Virus record (IMG/VR): IMGVR_UViG_3300040801_004246
Location: 1 to 60,193 of that record
Length of the DNA: 60,193 nt
From: a virus
Strand: one strand, 5' to 3'
This document shows, in pieces, positions 1 to 7,891 of the stretch (its first letter is position 1; the number at the start of each line of letters is the position of its first letter). Under the pieces are notes generated by a model. The model was not told the origin of the DNA. It saw only the letters and a list, made by a program, of their open reading frames with translations, and ran no database searches. A program made the translations under genes and the position numbers.

Positions 1-543
1 ATGCCAAAAGTCGAAGAAAGAAGAGTATCTGATAAAAACCCTGTAGGGGCCATAGTTCAATCTATGCTGACAGAAAGCCAGTTTCAGGCTTTAAACGGCA
101 CAAGTTGGGTGATCGCTGATGGCCGCAGTGCTGTAGGAACTCGCTACGAAACGGAAACTGGAAACAGCAATATCCCTGATCTGAGGGGTATGGTTCTTCG
201 CGGTAAAAACAACGGCCGAGTCGATGGTAATCAGAATCCAGATGGAGAGCTAGGTCTTGGTACTTTTCAGTCTTTTGGGAATGAAAGCCATACTCACGGG
301 TCGGGAGGTCTCTCAGCTGGCGCAGGAGGTAACCACAACCACGGGGGCGCTCGTGTGGGGAGTACGTCCGCTCTCTTTGGTATGAATAACGGCAATAACT
401 TCCACAACTCAGGTGCATTCACATCTTTGGGCAATAGTGGTAATCACACCCACGGAGTCGTCGGTGCCACTGGTACCTCTGGTACAAACGAAACTAGGAT
501 GAGGAACATCACGGTAAATAATTTCATAAAGATAGACTTATGA
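1..543 (+). CDS. Tail collar/fibre tip protein with HxH motifs
   Basis: Probable receptor-binding tip or collar domain of a phage tail fibre. The protein is rich in Gly, Asn and His and shows three H-x-H motifs (H97/H99, H112/H114, H149/H151) in HTHG or HNHG contexts. This pattern is seen in tail-collar and T4 gp37-type fibre tips, where paired histidines coordinate metal along a trimer axis. An N-terminal stretch with PDLRG resembles the collar domain. The reading frame opens at the first base of the window, so the true start could lie upstream. Its stop overlaps the next start (ATGA), which implies translational coupling with the oxygenase gene. Confidence 0.75.
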   Translation: MPKVEERRVSDKNPVGAIVQSMLTESQFQALNGTSWVIADGRSAVGTRYETETGNSNIPDLRGMVLRGKNNGRVDGNQNPDGELGLGTFQSFGNESHTHGSGGLSAGAGGNHNHGGARVGSTSALFGMNNGNNFHNSGAFTSLGNSGNHTHGVVGATGTSGTNETRMRNITVNNFIKIDL

Positions 544-1109
544 TGAGAGAAGTGGGGCCATTTATTTATGAGATAGAAAATGCTTTATCTGCTGATTTTT
601 GCCAGCAGGCCATAGATCGTTTTGAGTCTGATGATAGAAAAGCCCCGGGGGTCACATGGACTGGTAAGATTGATCCTAAAAAAAAGTGTACCGACTTGAG
701 GATATCTGATCATAAAGAGTGGGCTGATATTGATAAAACCATTTTTGAGTCAACAGGCCAAGCACTTCAACATATGCACCACAAGAGCCCTATATTCATG
801 GAAAGTGTATCCGATACGGGCTATCAGATGCAGAAATACAAATCTGATGACTACTATGCCCCTCATATCGATGGTAGCATTTATGGTGGATTAGACCGTA
901 TACTCGCACTGATCTGGTACCTCAACGACGTTGAAAAAGGCGGAGAAACAGACTTCCCAGAGCTCGGTGTCCGTGTGAAAGCGCAAACCGGAAAGCTTTT
1001 AATGTTCGCTCCATATTGGACGCACGTCCATCAGGGCTTACCACCTATCAGTAACAGCAAATACATCATCACTACTTTTATCTTAACAAAACCTAGGTCC
1101 GAACGATGA
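540..1109 (+). CDS. 2-oxoglutarate/Fe(II)-dependent oxygenase, prolyl-4-hydroxylase-like
   Basis: Predicted non-haem iron dioxygenase of the P4H/PiuC type. The facial triad is visible as H109-x-D111 (APHIDG) and H164 (VHQGLPP), followed by K174 (SKYIITTF), which would bind the 2-oxoglutarate carboxylate. At 189 residues it is a single minimal double-stranded beta-helix domain. It is coupled by ATGA overlaps to the fibre-tip gene before it and the adhesin gene after it. By inference it modifies a fibre protein or host surface component, but the substrate cannot be read from sequence. Related phage enzymes are usually annotated only as 2OG oxygenases. Confidence 0.85.
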   Translation: MMREVGPFIYEIENALSADFCQQAIDRFESDDRKAPGVTWTGKIDPKKKCTDLRISDHKEWADIDKTIFESTGQALQHMHHKSPIFMESVSDTGYQMQKYKSDDYYAPHIDGSIYGGLDRILALIWYLNDVEKGGETDFPELGVRVKAQTGKLLMFAPYWTHVHQGLPPISNSKYIITTFILTKPRSER

Positions 1110-4100
1110 TAGATCTTAGGGGTCAGCAAAACATAAGGCACACATGGGAGATCTCAGAAGAAGATCAGAGTGTGCGTGTTGTCTTTTTTAATGACTCCGA
1201 AGAAGAGTTCGGGGACATCATTGTTAACGGTGTTCGGTGTGTTGATTTTTTTCAAAAGTTTTTTCGTCTAGCAAAAATTGTTGAAAGAGATCAGGACTTC
1301 GCTCAGGTCGTGGGCCACATCACAAATTGGGATGACCGGGATAACACCGGGAATACAGAATTCAGAGAGATTGTCGTTTCGTCCGCAGCGCAACCTCCAG
1401 CAACCATTGATCTAAGAGCTCTTGTGAATTACCAGCAAGCATGGTCAAGATCTAATGGGGATGTGATCGTTGAGTTTAGGGAGCCTGATGGGACTCCCGT
1501 TGAAAGCCTTATAATTGAAGAGGGGAAGCTCAGAGATCTAGCAGAAGTTTTAAGAGAGGTGTTTGAGGCTCTTTACTTCGACCAGGACCAAAGCAATCAA
1601 TTTTTCTCTAAAGCAAACTTTGATAACCGAAACGGTGTTGCCTCCTTTAATTACTTAGGACAGAGCTTTACACCTCCTGCTGAAGCCCCACCATTTGTTG
1701 TTGGTGTCGCTATATCTGGAGCGGCAGAACCAAATGAAACCCTCACAGGGAATTACCTTTACGGAGATGTGAACGGAGACCTTGAGGGGGCGACGACTTT
1801 TAAGTGGTACAGATCAGATGATGCGCTTGGGACTAACAAAACTGAGATTGCAGGGGAAACTTCTACCACTTATGCAATTTTGCCAATTGACCTTAATAAG
1901 TTCATTTCTTTTGAGGTTACACCAGTTGCGCTGACGGGTGATCCTGTGGGAGTGCCGGTGGAGAGTGACTTAGTTGAGGTCACCCCTCTAGAGGAAGTAC
2001 CCTTCGTTACAAATGTAAACATCACAGGAACGCCCCAAGAAGGGGAAGTCCTTACGGGCAATTATGATTATTTTGACAGTAATGGTGACCCAGAGGGCAG
2101 TAGCCAGTACGTTTGGTACAGGCTTGATGATATTTTCGGGACCAACAAGACTCAGATATTTGTGCCTGGCGCAGGACCTCTGCCTCAGCAACCTAATGAG
2201 AGCTTCAGGTCTGAGTTTGATAGTCAAAATGCAAACATATCTACGGGATCAAATACAGGAACCATAAGCGGTTCGGGCGGCTCCATATCAGGAGGTGCTT
2301 TTGTTACAGGGTCTTCCGGTGCAGCTTTAGACTTTGATAAGCAAGACAATTACAATTTAAATGTGGGTACAATCCGATTTAAGTTTGCGCCCAACTTCAA
2401 CGGGTTCCCCCCAAATGGATTCAATCTTCTCTATCACCAAACACTCTTGTCACCTAGCTTAGGCAACTCTATTTACATAGACTGGAAAAATACAGGTGGC
2501 GTTGTTGTATACATTTCAAATAATACCAACGGGGTCATAGTATTCGACTCCTTTGGGGGTACTGTCACTGGCGTGAGTGGTGTGTACCAAGAGTGGGAGC
2601 TGAACTATGATATCCCTGGTAACTTGGTAGAGCTCTACGTTGATGGCATAAAAGTTGGAAACTCGCTCACTGGTCCTTTTTCTGGGGCGCAAGTCGATAC
2701 AGCAGCAGCAGGGATCATAAGGCTGGGCTCTGGCTCAACAGGCTCACCTATTGACGGGTCTTTTGATGACTTGCAGCTCTTTTCGACCGTACAGCACACC
2801 TCAGACTTCTCTTCTGAAATCCCCAGAGCTCTTGTGCCGTTAGTTCCCGCAGATGAAGTTACCTATGAGGCGAGAGCCGAGGACGTAGGCAAATTCTTAA
2901 CCTTTGAAGTCACACCTGTTGCTCTAAGCGGCGACACTCCTGGTCTACCTGTAGAGAGCTCGACGACTCCCGAGATCCAAAGTGCCGTTGTAGTTGGGCC
3001 AGTAGCCAATAACCAGGCCATCTTTTTTGAGGGGAGTCCTGAATTTGTACGCGTTCCTTACAATGCAGCCTACTCTGCAGTCGCAGATATCTCTGTTTTT
3101 GGGTGGATAAGAACGGACCAAGCTGTGGCAACAAGGCTCTGGATTAACCACTTCGACTTTGGCCCGAATCAAAGAAAATGGGCCATTGGAATAGAGAACT
3201 CTGAGGCCCGGTTTATTGTCTCCGCAACAGGAGGGACTTCTGGGTTTAAAGACTACCAAAGCTCTGGCTTAGGTCTAAATGATAACAGGTGGCACTTCAT
3301 AGGGTTCACGTTTGCAGCCAATGACCTTAAGTGCTACGTCGATGGGGTTGAGGTCACGGGGCCTGCTCTAAATATCGTCCAGGACGACACCGTCAATACC
3401 ATGTTCAATACCAGCGTGGATTTGAGTTTTGGCACTTGCCTAAATAATGGCAACGGATCTAGTTTTAACCATGTTATCGGCTTTCTTGATGAAGTCAGCT
3501 ACCATAGCAAGGTCTTATCTCCAGCCGAAATCCTTGAGATGTACAATAATGGACTTCCATTAGATCTTCAAACCCTCCCTACAACTGCTGCGGGTGACCT
3601 AGTAAGCTGGTGGAGGATGAATGGCACCTTTCCCAATATTATTGATGAGCAGGGGCTTTCTGATGGGGCTATGGAGAACATGCTCATAGAGAACCTGGTG
3701 AACACACCTGTTGCGAATTTCTTAGCTGTTAACGACAGCACCACAAACGTGGGTGCAAGCATTGTACAAGACAATAACCCCAATTTCTTTGCCGCCATGG
3801 GCTTCATTCCAGATCAATCAGGAAATATTGGCTCCATGGATCTACAGATGTATAAAGACTCAGGCATCACTGGAGATGCGGTGATAGAAATCCAGGGAGA
3901 CTCCGGAGGGAACCCTGATGGTGTGGCGATCGGGACTTTCACTATCCCTGTGGCCCAAATTCCTAACTCTGTGCCAAATTTTCTCATAAGGTACCAAGCC
4001 GATGCTCCAATTCCTGTGACATCTGGCACTCAATATTGGTTTGTATGGAGGCCTACAGGATTTACAAGTGCCGGAGGATTCCAGCTCAGAACGAGAGGGA

Positions 4101-4210
4101 ACACCTCAAATCCCTATCCAGATGGAGATGGGAGGTTTACAACTAATGCGGGATCGTCTTGGAACAGTTACGGCCAGGACTTTCCTTTTGTCATAAACGA
4201 AGAAATCTGA
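1106..4210 (+). CDS. Large virion adhesin with Ig-like repeats and two LamG-like domains
   Basis: Probable extended tail or capsid-surface adhesin of 1034 residues. Residues about 195-295 form an Ig-like beta-sandwich (GTNKTEI, FEVTPVALTGD). A second copy begins near 298 but is interrupted at about residue 352 by a roughly 230-residue LamG/concanavalin-like domain, then resumes near 581 with FEVTPVALSGD. A second LamG-like domain spans about 640-800 (DISVFGWIRTD, WHFIGFTF, CYVDGVEV). The C-terminal 190 residues look like another beta-rich module. LamG folds commonly bind carbohydrate, so a role in host adsorption is inferred. The start overlaps the oxygenase stop by four bases. Confidence 0.7.
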   Translation: MIDLRGQQNIRHTWEISEEDQSVRVVFFNDSEEEFGDIIVNGVRCVDFFQKFFRLAKIVERDQDFAQVVGHITNWDDRDNTGNTEFREIVVSSAAQPPATIDLRALVNYQQAWSRSNGDVIVEFREPDGTPVESLIIEEGKLRDLAEVLREVFEALYFDQDQSNQFFSKANFDNRNGVASFNYLGQSFTPPAEAPPFVVGVAISGAAEPNETLTGNYLYGDVNGDLEGATTFKWYRSDDALGTNKTEIAGETSTTYAILPIDLNKFISFEVTPVALTGDPVGVPVESDLVEVTPLEEVPFVTNVNITGTPQEGEVLTGNYDYFDSNGDPEGSSQYVWYRLDDIFGTNKTQIFVPGAGPLPQQPNESFRSEFDSQNANISTGSNTGTISGSGGSISGGAFVTGSSGAALDFDKQDNYNLNVGTIRFKFAPNFNGFPPNGFNLLYHQTLLSPSLGNSIYIDWKNTGGVVVYISNNTNGVIVFDSFGGTVTGVSGVYQEWELNYDIPGNLVELYVDGIKVGNSLTGPFSGAQVDTAAAGIIRLGSGSTGSPIDGSFDDLQLFSTVQHTSDFSSEIPRALVPLVPADEVTYEARAEDVGKFLTFEVTPVALSGDTPGLPVESSTTPEIQSAVVVGPVANNQAIFFEGSPEFVRVPYNAAYSAVADISVFGWIRTDQAVATRLWINHFDFGPNQRKWAIGIENSEARFIVSATGGTSGFKDYQSSGLGLNDNRWHFIGFTFAANDLKCYVDGVEVTGPALNIVQDDTVNTMFNTSVDLSFGTCLNNGNGSSFNHVIGFLDEVSYHSKVLSPAEILEMYNNGLPLDLQTLPTTAAGDLVSWWRMNGTFPNIIDEQGLSDGAMENMLIENLVNTPVANFLAVNDSTTNVGASIVQDNNPNFFAAMGFIPDQSGNIGSMDLQMYKDSGITGDAVIEIQGDSGGNPDGVAIGTFTIPVAQIPNSVPNFLIRYQADAPIPVTSGTQYWFVWRPTGFTSAGGFQLRTRGNTSNPYPDGDGRFTTNAGSSWNSYGQDFPFVINEEI

Positions 4211-4234
4211 TGAAATAGGCTATCAGGAGGACAC

Positions 4235-5059
4235 ATGAAATTTGCCGCTATTCACATCCAAGATGCTGCCTACGGAAAGCGTGGGGAGATCAATAAAATT
4301 GGTGACTATGAAAACATAGAAGAGGCCTACCGAAGCAATCCGACTGATTTTGGAAATCGTCTCATAGTACTTTGGAAGGCTATTCCAGAGGGTATGGATG
4401 AGAGAGCTCTGGCGGCTCAAGAGCAAGAGGCTGTTGCCGCATCTGTTGTGGTCCCTGCGGGTGAAGGTTATGATGCGTTCACTCTCACAGCAAGCGAGGC
4501 TGATCAAGAGGGTAATCTCGCCCTTGTTGTCTTTGACGGGGTAAAAACTCTTGATGAGGCCGTTACCGAGTGGAATGGCACAAATCCCACAATCACAATC
4601 TCTCATGACGCTCCTGATGGCTCGATCGTACCAGAAGCTCAAAACGCAGACCTCAATGGTGGAGCCGATGATGGGTGGATTCTTGTTGTCGATGCTGAAA
4701 AGCAGGCGGCTGCCATAGCCCAAGACAAAGCTGCTGAAATCGCCGTTAAGTATCAAGAAATGGATGAAGACGTCTTTAACGAAATGAAGGTCGTGTTCGG
4801 CACATCAAGAGCTGACTCCGCTTTGACTGAGGAGCGCACTTGGGAGAAGTGGTTTGAAACCCCTGGGAACTTCTCAGACAAAGGTCTTGTAGTTAGAGTC
4901 CCACACGGGGATTTTAACAAAGGTGACGCTTTAGACACTGAAGAAAAAATTACGAATTACGCGACTGCAGCCCTTGCTGCGGTCGAAACCTTTGGAATTA
5001 ACCGCCAACTTCGCATCATGCAGTTTGAATCTGAAAGAGAAGCGATCTTAAACGGATAA
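4235..5059 (+). CDS. Uncharacterised protein downstream of adhesin
   Basis: I do not recognise this 274-residue protein. It has no signal peptide or membrane segment. The centre, about residues 140-175, is Ala/Glu-rich and helical, and the C-terminal third contains a compact region with EERTWEKWFETPG. A strong AGGAGG lies at 4225-4230, four bases before the ATG. The gene sits between the adhesin and a cluster of small membrane proteins, so a structural, chaperone or lysis-associated role are all possible. Acidic composition and lack of repeats argue against a fibre. Confidence 0.7.
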   Translation: MKFAAIHIQDAAYGKRGEINKIGDYENIEEAYRSNPTDFGNRLIVLWKAIPEGMDERALAAQEQEAVAASVVVPAGEGYDAFTLTASEADQEGNLALVVFDGVKTLDEAVTEWNGTNPTITISHDAPDGSIVPEAQNADLNGGADDGWILVVDAEKQAAAIAQDKAAEIAVKYQEMDEDVFNEMKVVFGTSRADSALTEERTWEKWFETPGNFSDKGLVVRVPHGDFNKGDALDTEEKITNYATAALAAVETFGINRQLRIMQFESEREAILNG

Positions 5060-5069
5060 GGAGTAAGGT

Positions 5070-5486
5070 ATGGATTGGGGACAAATAGGTACATGGCTTG
5101 GGATTTCAGGCGGGACTATGGCTGTCCTTGGTCCATTGGTGAAGTGGCTCCTAACTGACTGGTACAACAAGCAAAAAGAGCTTCAGGACATCAAGTACAA
5201 GCAGAATAAAAAAGCTATTGCTGACCTCAAAGACGTCGTCGACGACATGAAGACCACGGTCCGTGTACTCGAACGAGAGCTTCTTGAGTACAAGATTAAA
5301 CTCGAAAAGTCTGCCAACGACTATGGGAATATCTCTAGGAAGATTGACGAGTACCTCGATGAGCACAGAGACGAGATCAGGGAGCACAGAAAAGCCACTG
5401 AAAAAGATATCTCTGATCTCAGAGGGAGTATTGTAAAGCTTGGCAATGAACTTCTTATCATTAAAAATAGTAAATTAAAAAGCTAA
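5070..5486 (+). CDS. Small membrane-anchored coiled-coil protein, spanin-like candidate
   Basis: This 138-residue protein has an N-terminal hydrophobic segment (about residues 5-27) followed by a long charged coiled coil to the C terminus. That layout is typical of inner-membrane spanins (Rz) and also of some holin-associated or phage membrane scaffold proteins. It is the first of four consecutive membrane or envelope-type genes (5070-6687), the last of which is a predicted lipoprotein, so a lysis cassette is a reasonable inference. No endolysin was identified nearby, which weakens that assignment. GGAGTAAGG precedes the ATG. Confidence 0.65.
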   Translation: MDWGQIGTWLGISGGTMAVLGPLVKWLLTDWYNKQKELQDIKYKQNKKAIADLKDVVDDMKTTVRVLERELLEYKIKLEKSANDYGNISRKIDEYLDEHRDEIREHRKATEKDISDLRGSIVKLGNELLIIKNSKLKS

Positions 5487-5513
5487 GAACCAATCCAATT
5501 AAGGAGGAGAAGA

Positions 5514-5993
5514 ATGAAAGCTTTTATCGCGTCACTGATGATGGTGGCATTTATTGCTGTACCCCAAGTCCAAGCATCTTACTCGCTTATTCAACCCGCC
5601 TACGCCGAAGAGGTCGTAGAGGCCGAAGCGGCCCCAGCTGCCGTAGAAGCCCCTGCAGAAGAGGCATCAGAAGCGGAAGTGGTCATGCCACCTACTGCTG
5701 GTGAGTGGGCCAAGCTTGTTGAATCTCTTGGAGGCTTAAAAGGTGCTGGAACCCTAGCCATAGTTGCATTCCTAGTGCAACTTATTATGTTACTACTAAG
5801 AACTCAGCTCGGTGAATTTGCCGGACGTTGGAGGCTTCTAGCCGTCCTCGGCCTGACCATGGTCGGTGGTGTTCTGGGACTCAAGATGCAAGGTATGGAA
5901 TGGGTCGCAGCACTCATGCACTCGACCACGCTGGCCGCAGCACAAGTGTTCGGTCACCAGGCTTTTAAACAGTTTGCAAAGAAGAAAGCCTAA
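5514..5993 (+). CDS. Signal-peptide membrane protein, holin-like candidate
   Basis: The 159-residue product begins with a Sec-type signal sequence (MKAFIASLMMVAFIAVPQVQA). An Ala/Glu/Pro-rich linker (residues about 32-60) and at least two hydrophobic segments (about 80-97 and 107-135) follow, with a basic tail (KQFAKKKA). Small multi-pass proteins at this position in phages are often holins or regulators of lysis, and signal-anchor holins are known, but no family signature is visible. A strong AAGGAGGAG Shine-Dalgarno precedes the start. Confidence 0.65.
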   Translation: MKAFIASLMMVAFIAVPQVQASYSLIQPAYAEEVVEAEAAPAAVEAPAEEASEAEVVMPPTAGEWAKLVESLGGLKGAGTLAIVAFLVQLIMLLLRTQLGEFAGRWRLLAVLGLTMVGGVLGLKMQGMEWVAALMHSTTLAAAQVFGHQAFKQFAKKKA

Positions 5994-5994
5994 A

Positions 5995-6026
5995 AAGGAG
6001 TGGGGCCCAATCCGGCCCCTTTTTTT
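5995..6026 (+). terminator. Terminator-like hairpin between a Shine-Dalgarno and its ATG
   Basis: AAGGAG at 5995-6000 is followed by a hairpin with stem GGGGCC (6002-6007) and GGCCCC (6014-6019), loop CAATCC, and a seven-T run (6020-6026) ending directly at an ATG (6027). It has the form of an intrinsic terminator for the upstream gene. Folding would also bring the ribosome site close to the next ATG, so it may be an attenuator or translational enhancer. Confidence 0.6.
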
Positions 6027-6377
6027 ATGTCCTCAAGAGATGAGTACGTCGAGACCATAAAAAAAGCAGCACTCACAGCAGGAAAGCACTGGGTGATGGA
6101 GTACATCGTCAGGAAGGTGGCTTTCTTCTCCCTGTCTTTTCCAAATGCCATCATGGGTATCCTTGTTGGCAAAGTCCTCGAAATAGCTATAATGAAGACT
6201 GAGCTCGGAGCTTTTTTCCTGTTCATTGACCTTCGAACAAGTGCACAGGGCAGAGCCTTCTACAAGGCCGCTATCAAGAATAAACTCGCTCAGGAGAGTG
6301 GGAACAAGGAGGAGCAGAGACTTGCTGAACTTGAAGTTATTAATACAGCTCGCCCTCTTATTAAGTTTGCTTCCTAG
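6027..6377 (+). CDS. Small membrane protein in lysis-like cluster
   Basis: A 116-residue protein with a hydrophobic central region (about residues 28-66, containing AIMGILVGKVLEIAIM and AFFLFIDL), flanked by a charged N terminus and a helical, charged C terminus. I favour the ATG at 6027 over an in-frame GTG at 6000, because the GTG touches the AAGGAG with no spacing. The ATG directly follows a hairpin and T-run, so its initiation may depend on that structure. Its 3' end overlaps the start of the lipoprotein gene in another frame. The function is unknown, but it could act as a holin or antiholin. Confidence 0.6.
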   Translation: MSSRDEYVETIKKAALTAGKHWVMEYIVRKVAFFSLSFPNAIMGILVGKVLEIAIMKTELGAFFLFIDLRTSAQGRAFYKAAIKNKLAQESGNKEEQRLAELEVINTARPLIKFAS

Positions 6378-6687
6378 TTGTGCCACCATGCCGCCGGATG
6401 TCCCGGTGTGTGTCGAGATCAGCCCAACAAGAGGCTGGTGCACCTACACGATCTCAGATAGGGAGTTTTTCATCGATGATGAAAACCCCTGGAACATTGA
6501 GGGTGAAGAGCCCATGACCTGGTGGGACCTAAGACCAACATTACTGCTTGTCCCAGCCCCCTCTTACGCTAAAATGAAAGCCTATATTGTAAAGACCTGC
6601 AAAAAAGACAAGTGCGACAAGTTCATCGGCTCTTGGGAGCGCCGGTCCAAACGACTAGAAGAGAAAGCCAATATCTCCCTTCCCTGA
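6322..6687 (+). CDS. Predicted outer-membrane lipoprotein nested in the previous gene (o-spanin candidate)
   Basis: Starting at TTG 6322, the product begins with a basic residue, a Leu-rich core and a lipobox LLPSC, which is a classical signal peptidase II site. The choice of start rests on AAGGAGG at 6306-6312, nine bases upstream. A further upstream in-frame TTG at 6226 would bury the signal. The mature part (about 100 residues) has further cysteines and a basic C terminus. The first 56 bases lie inside the preceding gene in the +1 frame, reminiscent of Rz/Rz1 pairs. It is longer than typical Rz1 and not proline-rich, so another envelope role is possible. Confidence 0.65.
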   Translation: MLNLKLLIQLALLLSLLPSCATMPPDVPVCVEISPTRGWCTYTISDREFFIDDENPWNIEGEEPMTWWDLRPTLLLVPAPSYAKMKAYIVKTCKKDKCDKFIGSWERRSKRLEEKANISLP

Positions 6688-6750
6688 GGGTAATTGGCTA
6701 GACTGAAAATACAGATCAGGGTAAACTGCCGTAAAAGGGGATAAGTCACT

Positions 6751-7251
6751 ATGCCTATTCAAGCAAAAAGAGATAACAATGTTCCTTCCATAGGACCAAG
6801 ATCCTATTACAATGTCCTTGGGACTCAGCCTGCTTGGGTTGTTCAGACCATGGATACAGGGCTTCCTTTTGCAAAGCAGTCCCCTAAAGTTGCAGACGAC
6901 ACCAACCAACCAGCAGATCCTGATGGGGATCTCGATGTCGCAGATCCGGTAGTGACCGCCGGCAAAGCAGTCTACGGCCCCCTCCTTGAAGGCGGGTGGT
7001 TCAGTATGCTTTCTAGTAGAAAAACTGCTATTGAGGTGCAAGCTCTTGAGATCAGTGCAGGCTCTTTTGAGATCCATGACACTGAGGCTTTAAAAGAAGA
7101 GATCGACGGAGGAGATTCGTCTACCCCCGTAAGAGCGACCCCTACTGAGTTCCCTTTCGTTTTAGCTCCAAGTGAGAGCCTTGTGGCAATTGGGGGATCC
7201 GCCGCTACTGCGAGGGTCTTGTGTAAAATCGCGGGAGATAAAATTCTGTGA
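6751..7251 (+). CDS. Small virion structural protein, probable beta-sandwich
   Basis: A 166-residue protein with no catalytic motifs, rich in Gly, Ala, Pro and beta-forming residues. The C-terminal stretch (FVLAPSESLVAIGGS) is typical of small jelly-roll decoration or tail proteins. A 63-base gap separates it from the lysis-like cluster. Its stop overlaps the following GTG start (GTGA), placing it at the head of a run of structural genes through 20 kb. No specific family is recognised. Confidence 0.6.
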   Translation: MPIQAKRDNNVPSIGPRSYYNVLGTQPAWVVQTMDTGLPFAKQSPKVADDTNQPADPDGDLDVADPVVTAGKAVYGPLLEGGWFSMLSSRKTAIEVQALEISAGSFEIHDTEALKEEIDGGDSSTPVRATPTEFPFVLAPSESLVAIGGSAATARVLCKIAGDKIL

Positions 7252-7850
7252 TCGTTTACCAGAGCGCCCCGTCAGTTGAATTTCTTATTTACCTTGAGCT
7301 AGCAGCAAGCCCTGTTGTCGGCGCTCTGATCACCGACCTGACAGTTCAAAAGTGGGCACCAGGTGAAGCAGCTTTTTTGCCTATTATCGCAGCAAATATG
7401 ACTTTAACGGAGCTTAGTGGTGGCTACTATTCGCTACTGATCGAGGCTGAAGACATTTGGCAAGCCTTCGGGGAGCACGTACTTCAAATTCAAGGTGTTG
7501 CTTTTGACAATATCGAGCGCCGTATTGATGTCGTCGCCCCACCTCTTAACGCTTTTGTGGAGCCTGAGCTCTGCATTGTCAGTGGGAATATCGTCGACAT
7601 CGGTGGCAACCCCGGAATGAATCAAAACCTAAGGTTTAATCCGGTTGGTGTGCCAGCCCAGTCCGGCCAGTCCCTACTTACGTCGGATAAGATCCAGACG
7701 GTGCCGGATGCTTTGGGTAATTTTAGTGTGAAGCTTATTCGTGGGCAGACTGTAGTGGTCGAGCTTGAGAGAACTGGAATTAGGCATCAAATCGTTGTAC
7801 CTGACCAGGAGACAGCGCTTATACTTGATTTATTGCCGCCCATTCCATAA
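7248..7850 (+). CDS. Two-domain beta-sandwich fibre/baseplate protein
   Basis: A 200-residue protein starting at GTG 7248. Residues 1-95 resemble the beta-sandwich modules of the 2199-residue fibre downstream. Residues about 103-200 resemble carboxypeptidase-regulatory-like domains (CIVSGNIVDIGGNPG, GNFSVKLIRG, IVVPDQETA). The same second domain recurs at the C terminus of the gene at 19193, so the two proteins share a module, probably for attachment to a common baseplate or fibre partner. No enzymatic motif is seen. Confidence 0.65.
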   Translation: MIVYQSAPSVEFLIYLELAASPVVGALITDLTVQKWAPGEAAFLPIIAANMTLTELSGGYYSLLIEAEDIWQAFGEHVLQIQGVAFDNIERRIDVVAPPLNAFVEPELCIVSGNIVDIGGNPGMNQNLRFNPVGVPAQSGQSLLTSDKIQTVPDALGNFSVKLIRGQTVVVELERTGIRHQIVVPDQETALILDLLPPIP

Positions 7851-7891
7851 TCTTAAGGAGTCGTCCACATTAGAGGCAAAAGGAACTTTTT

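Noticed and set aside
5070-6687. Search for an endolysin beside the lysis-like membrane genes
   Set aside because: No lysozyme, amidase, transglycosylase or peptidase motif is present in these genes; lysis assignment therefore remains tentative.
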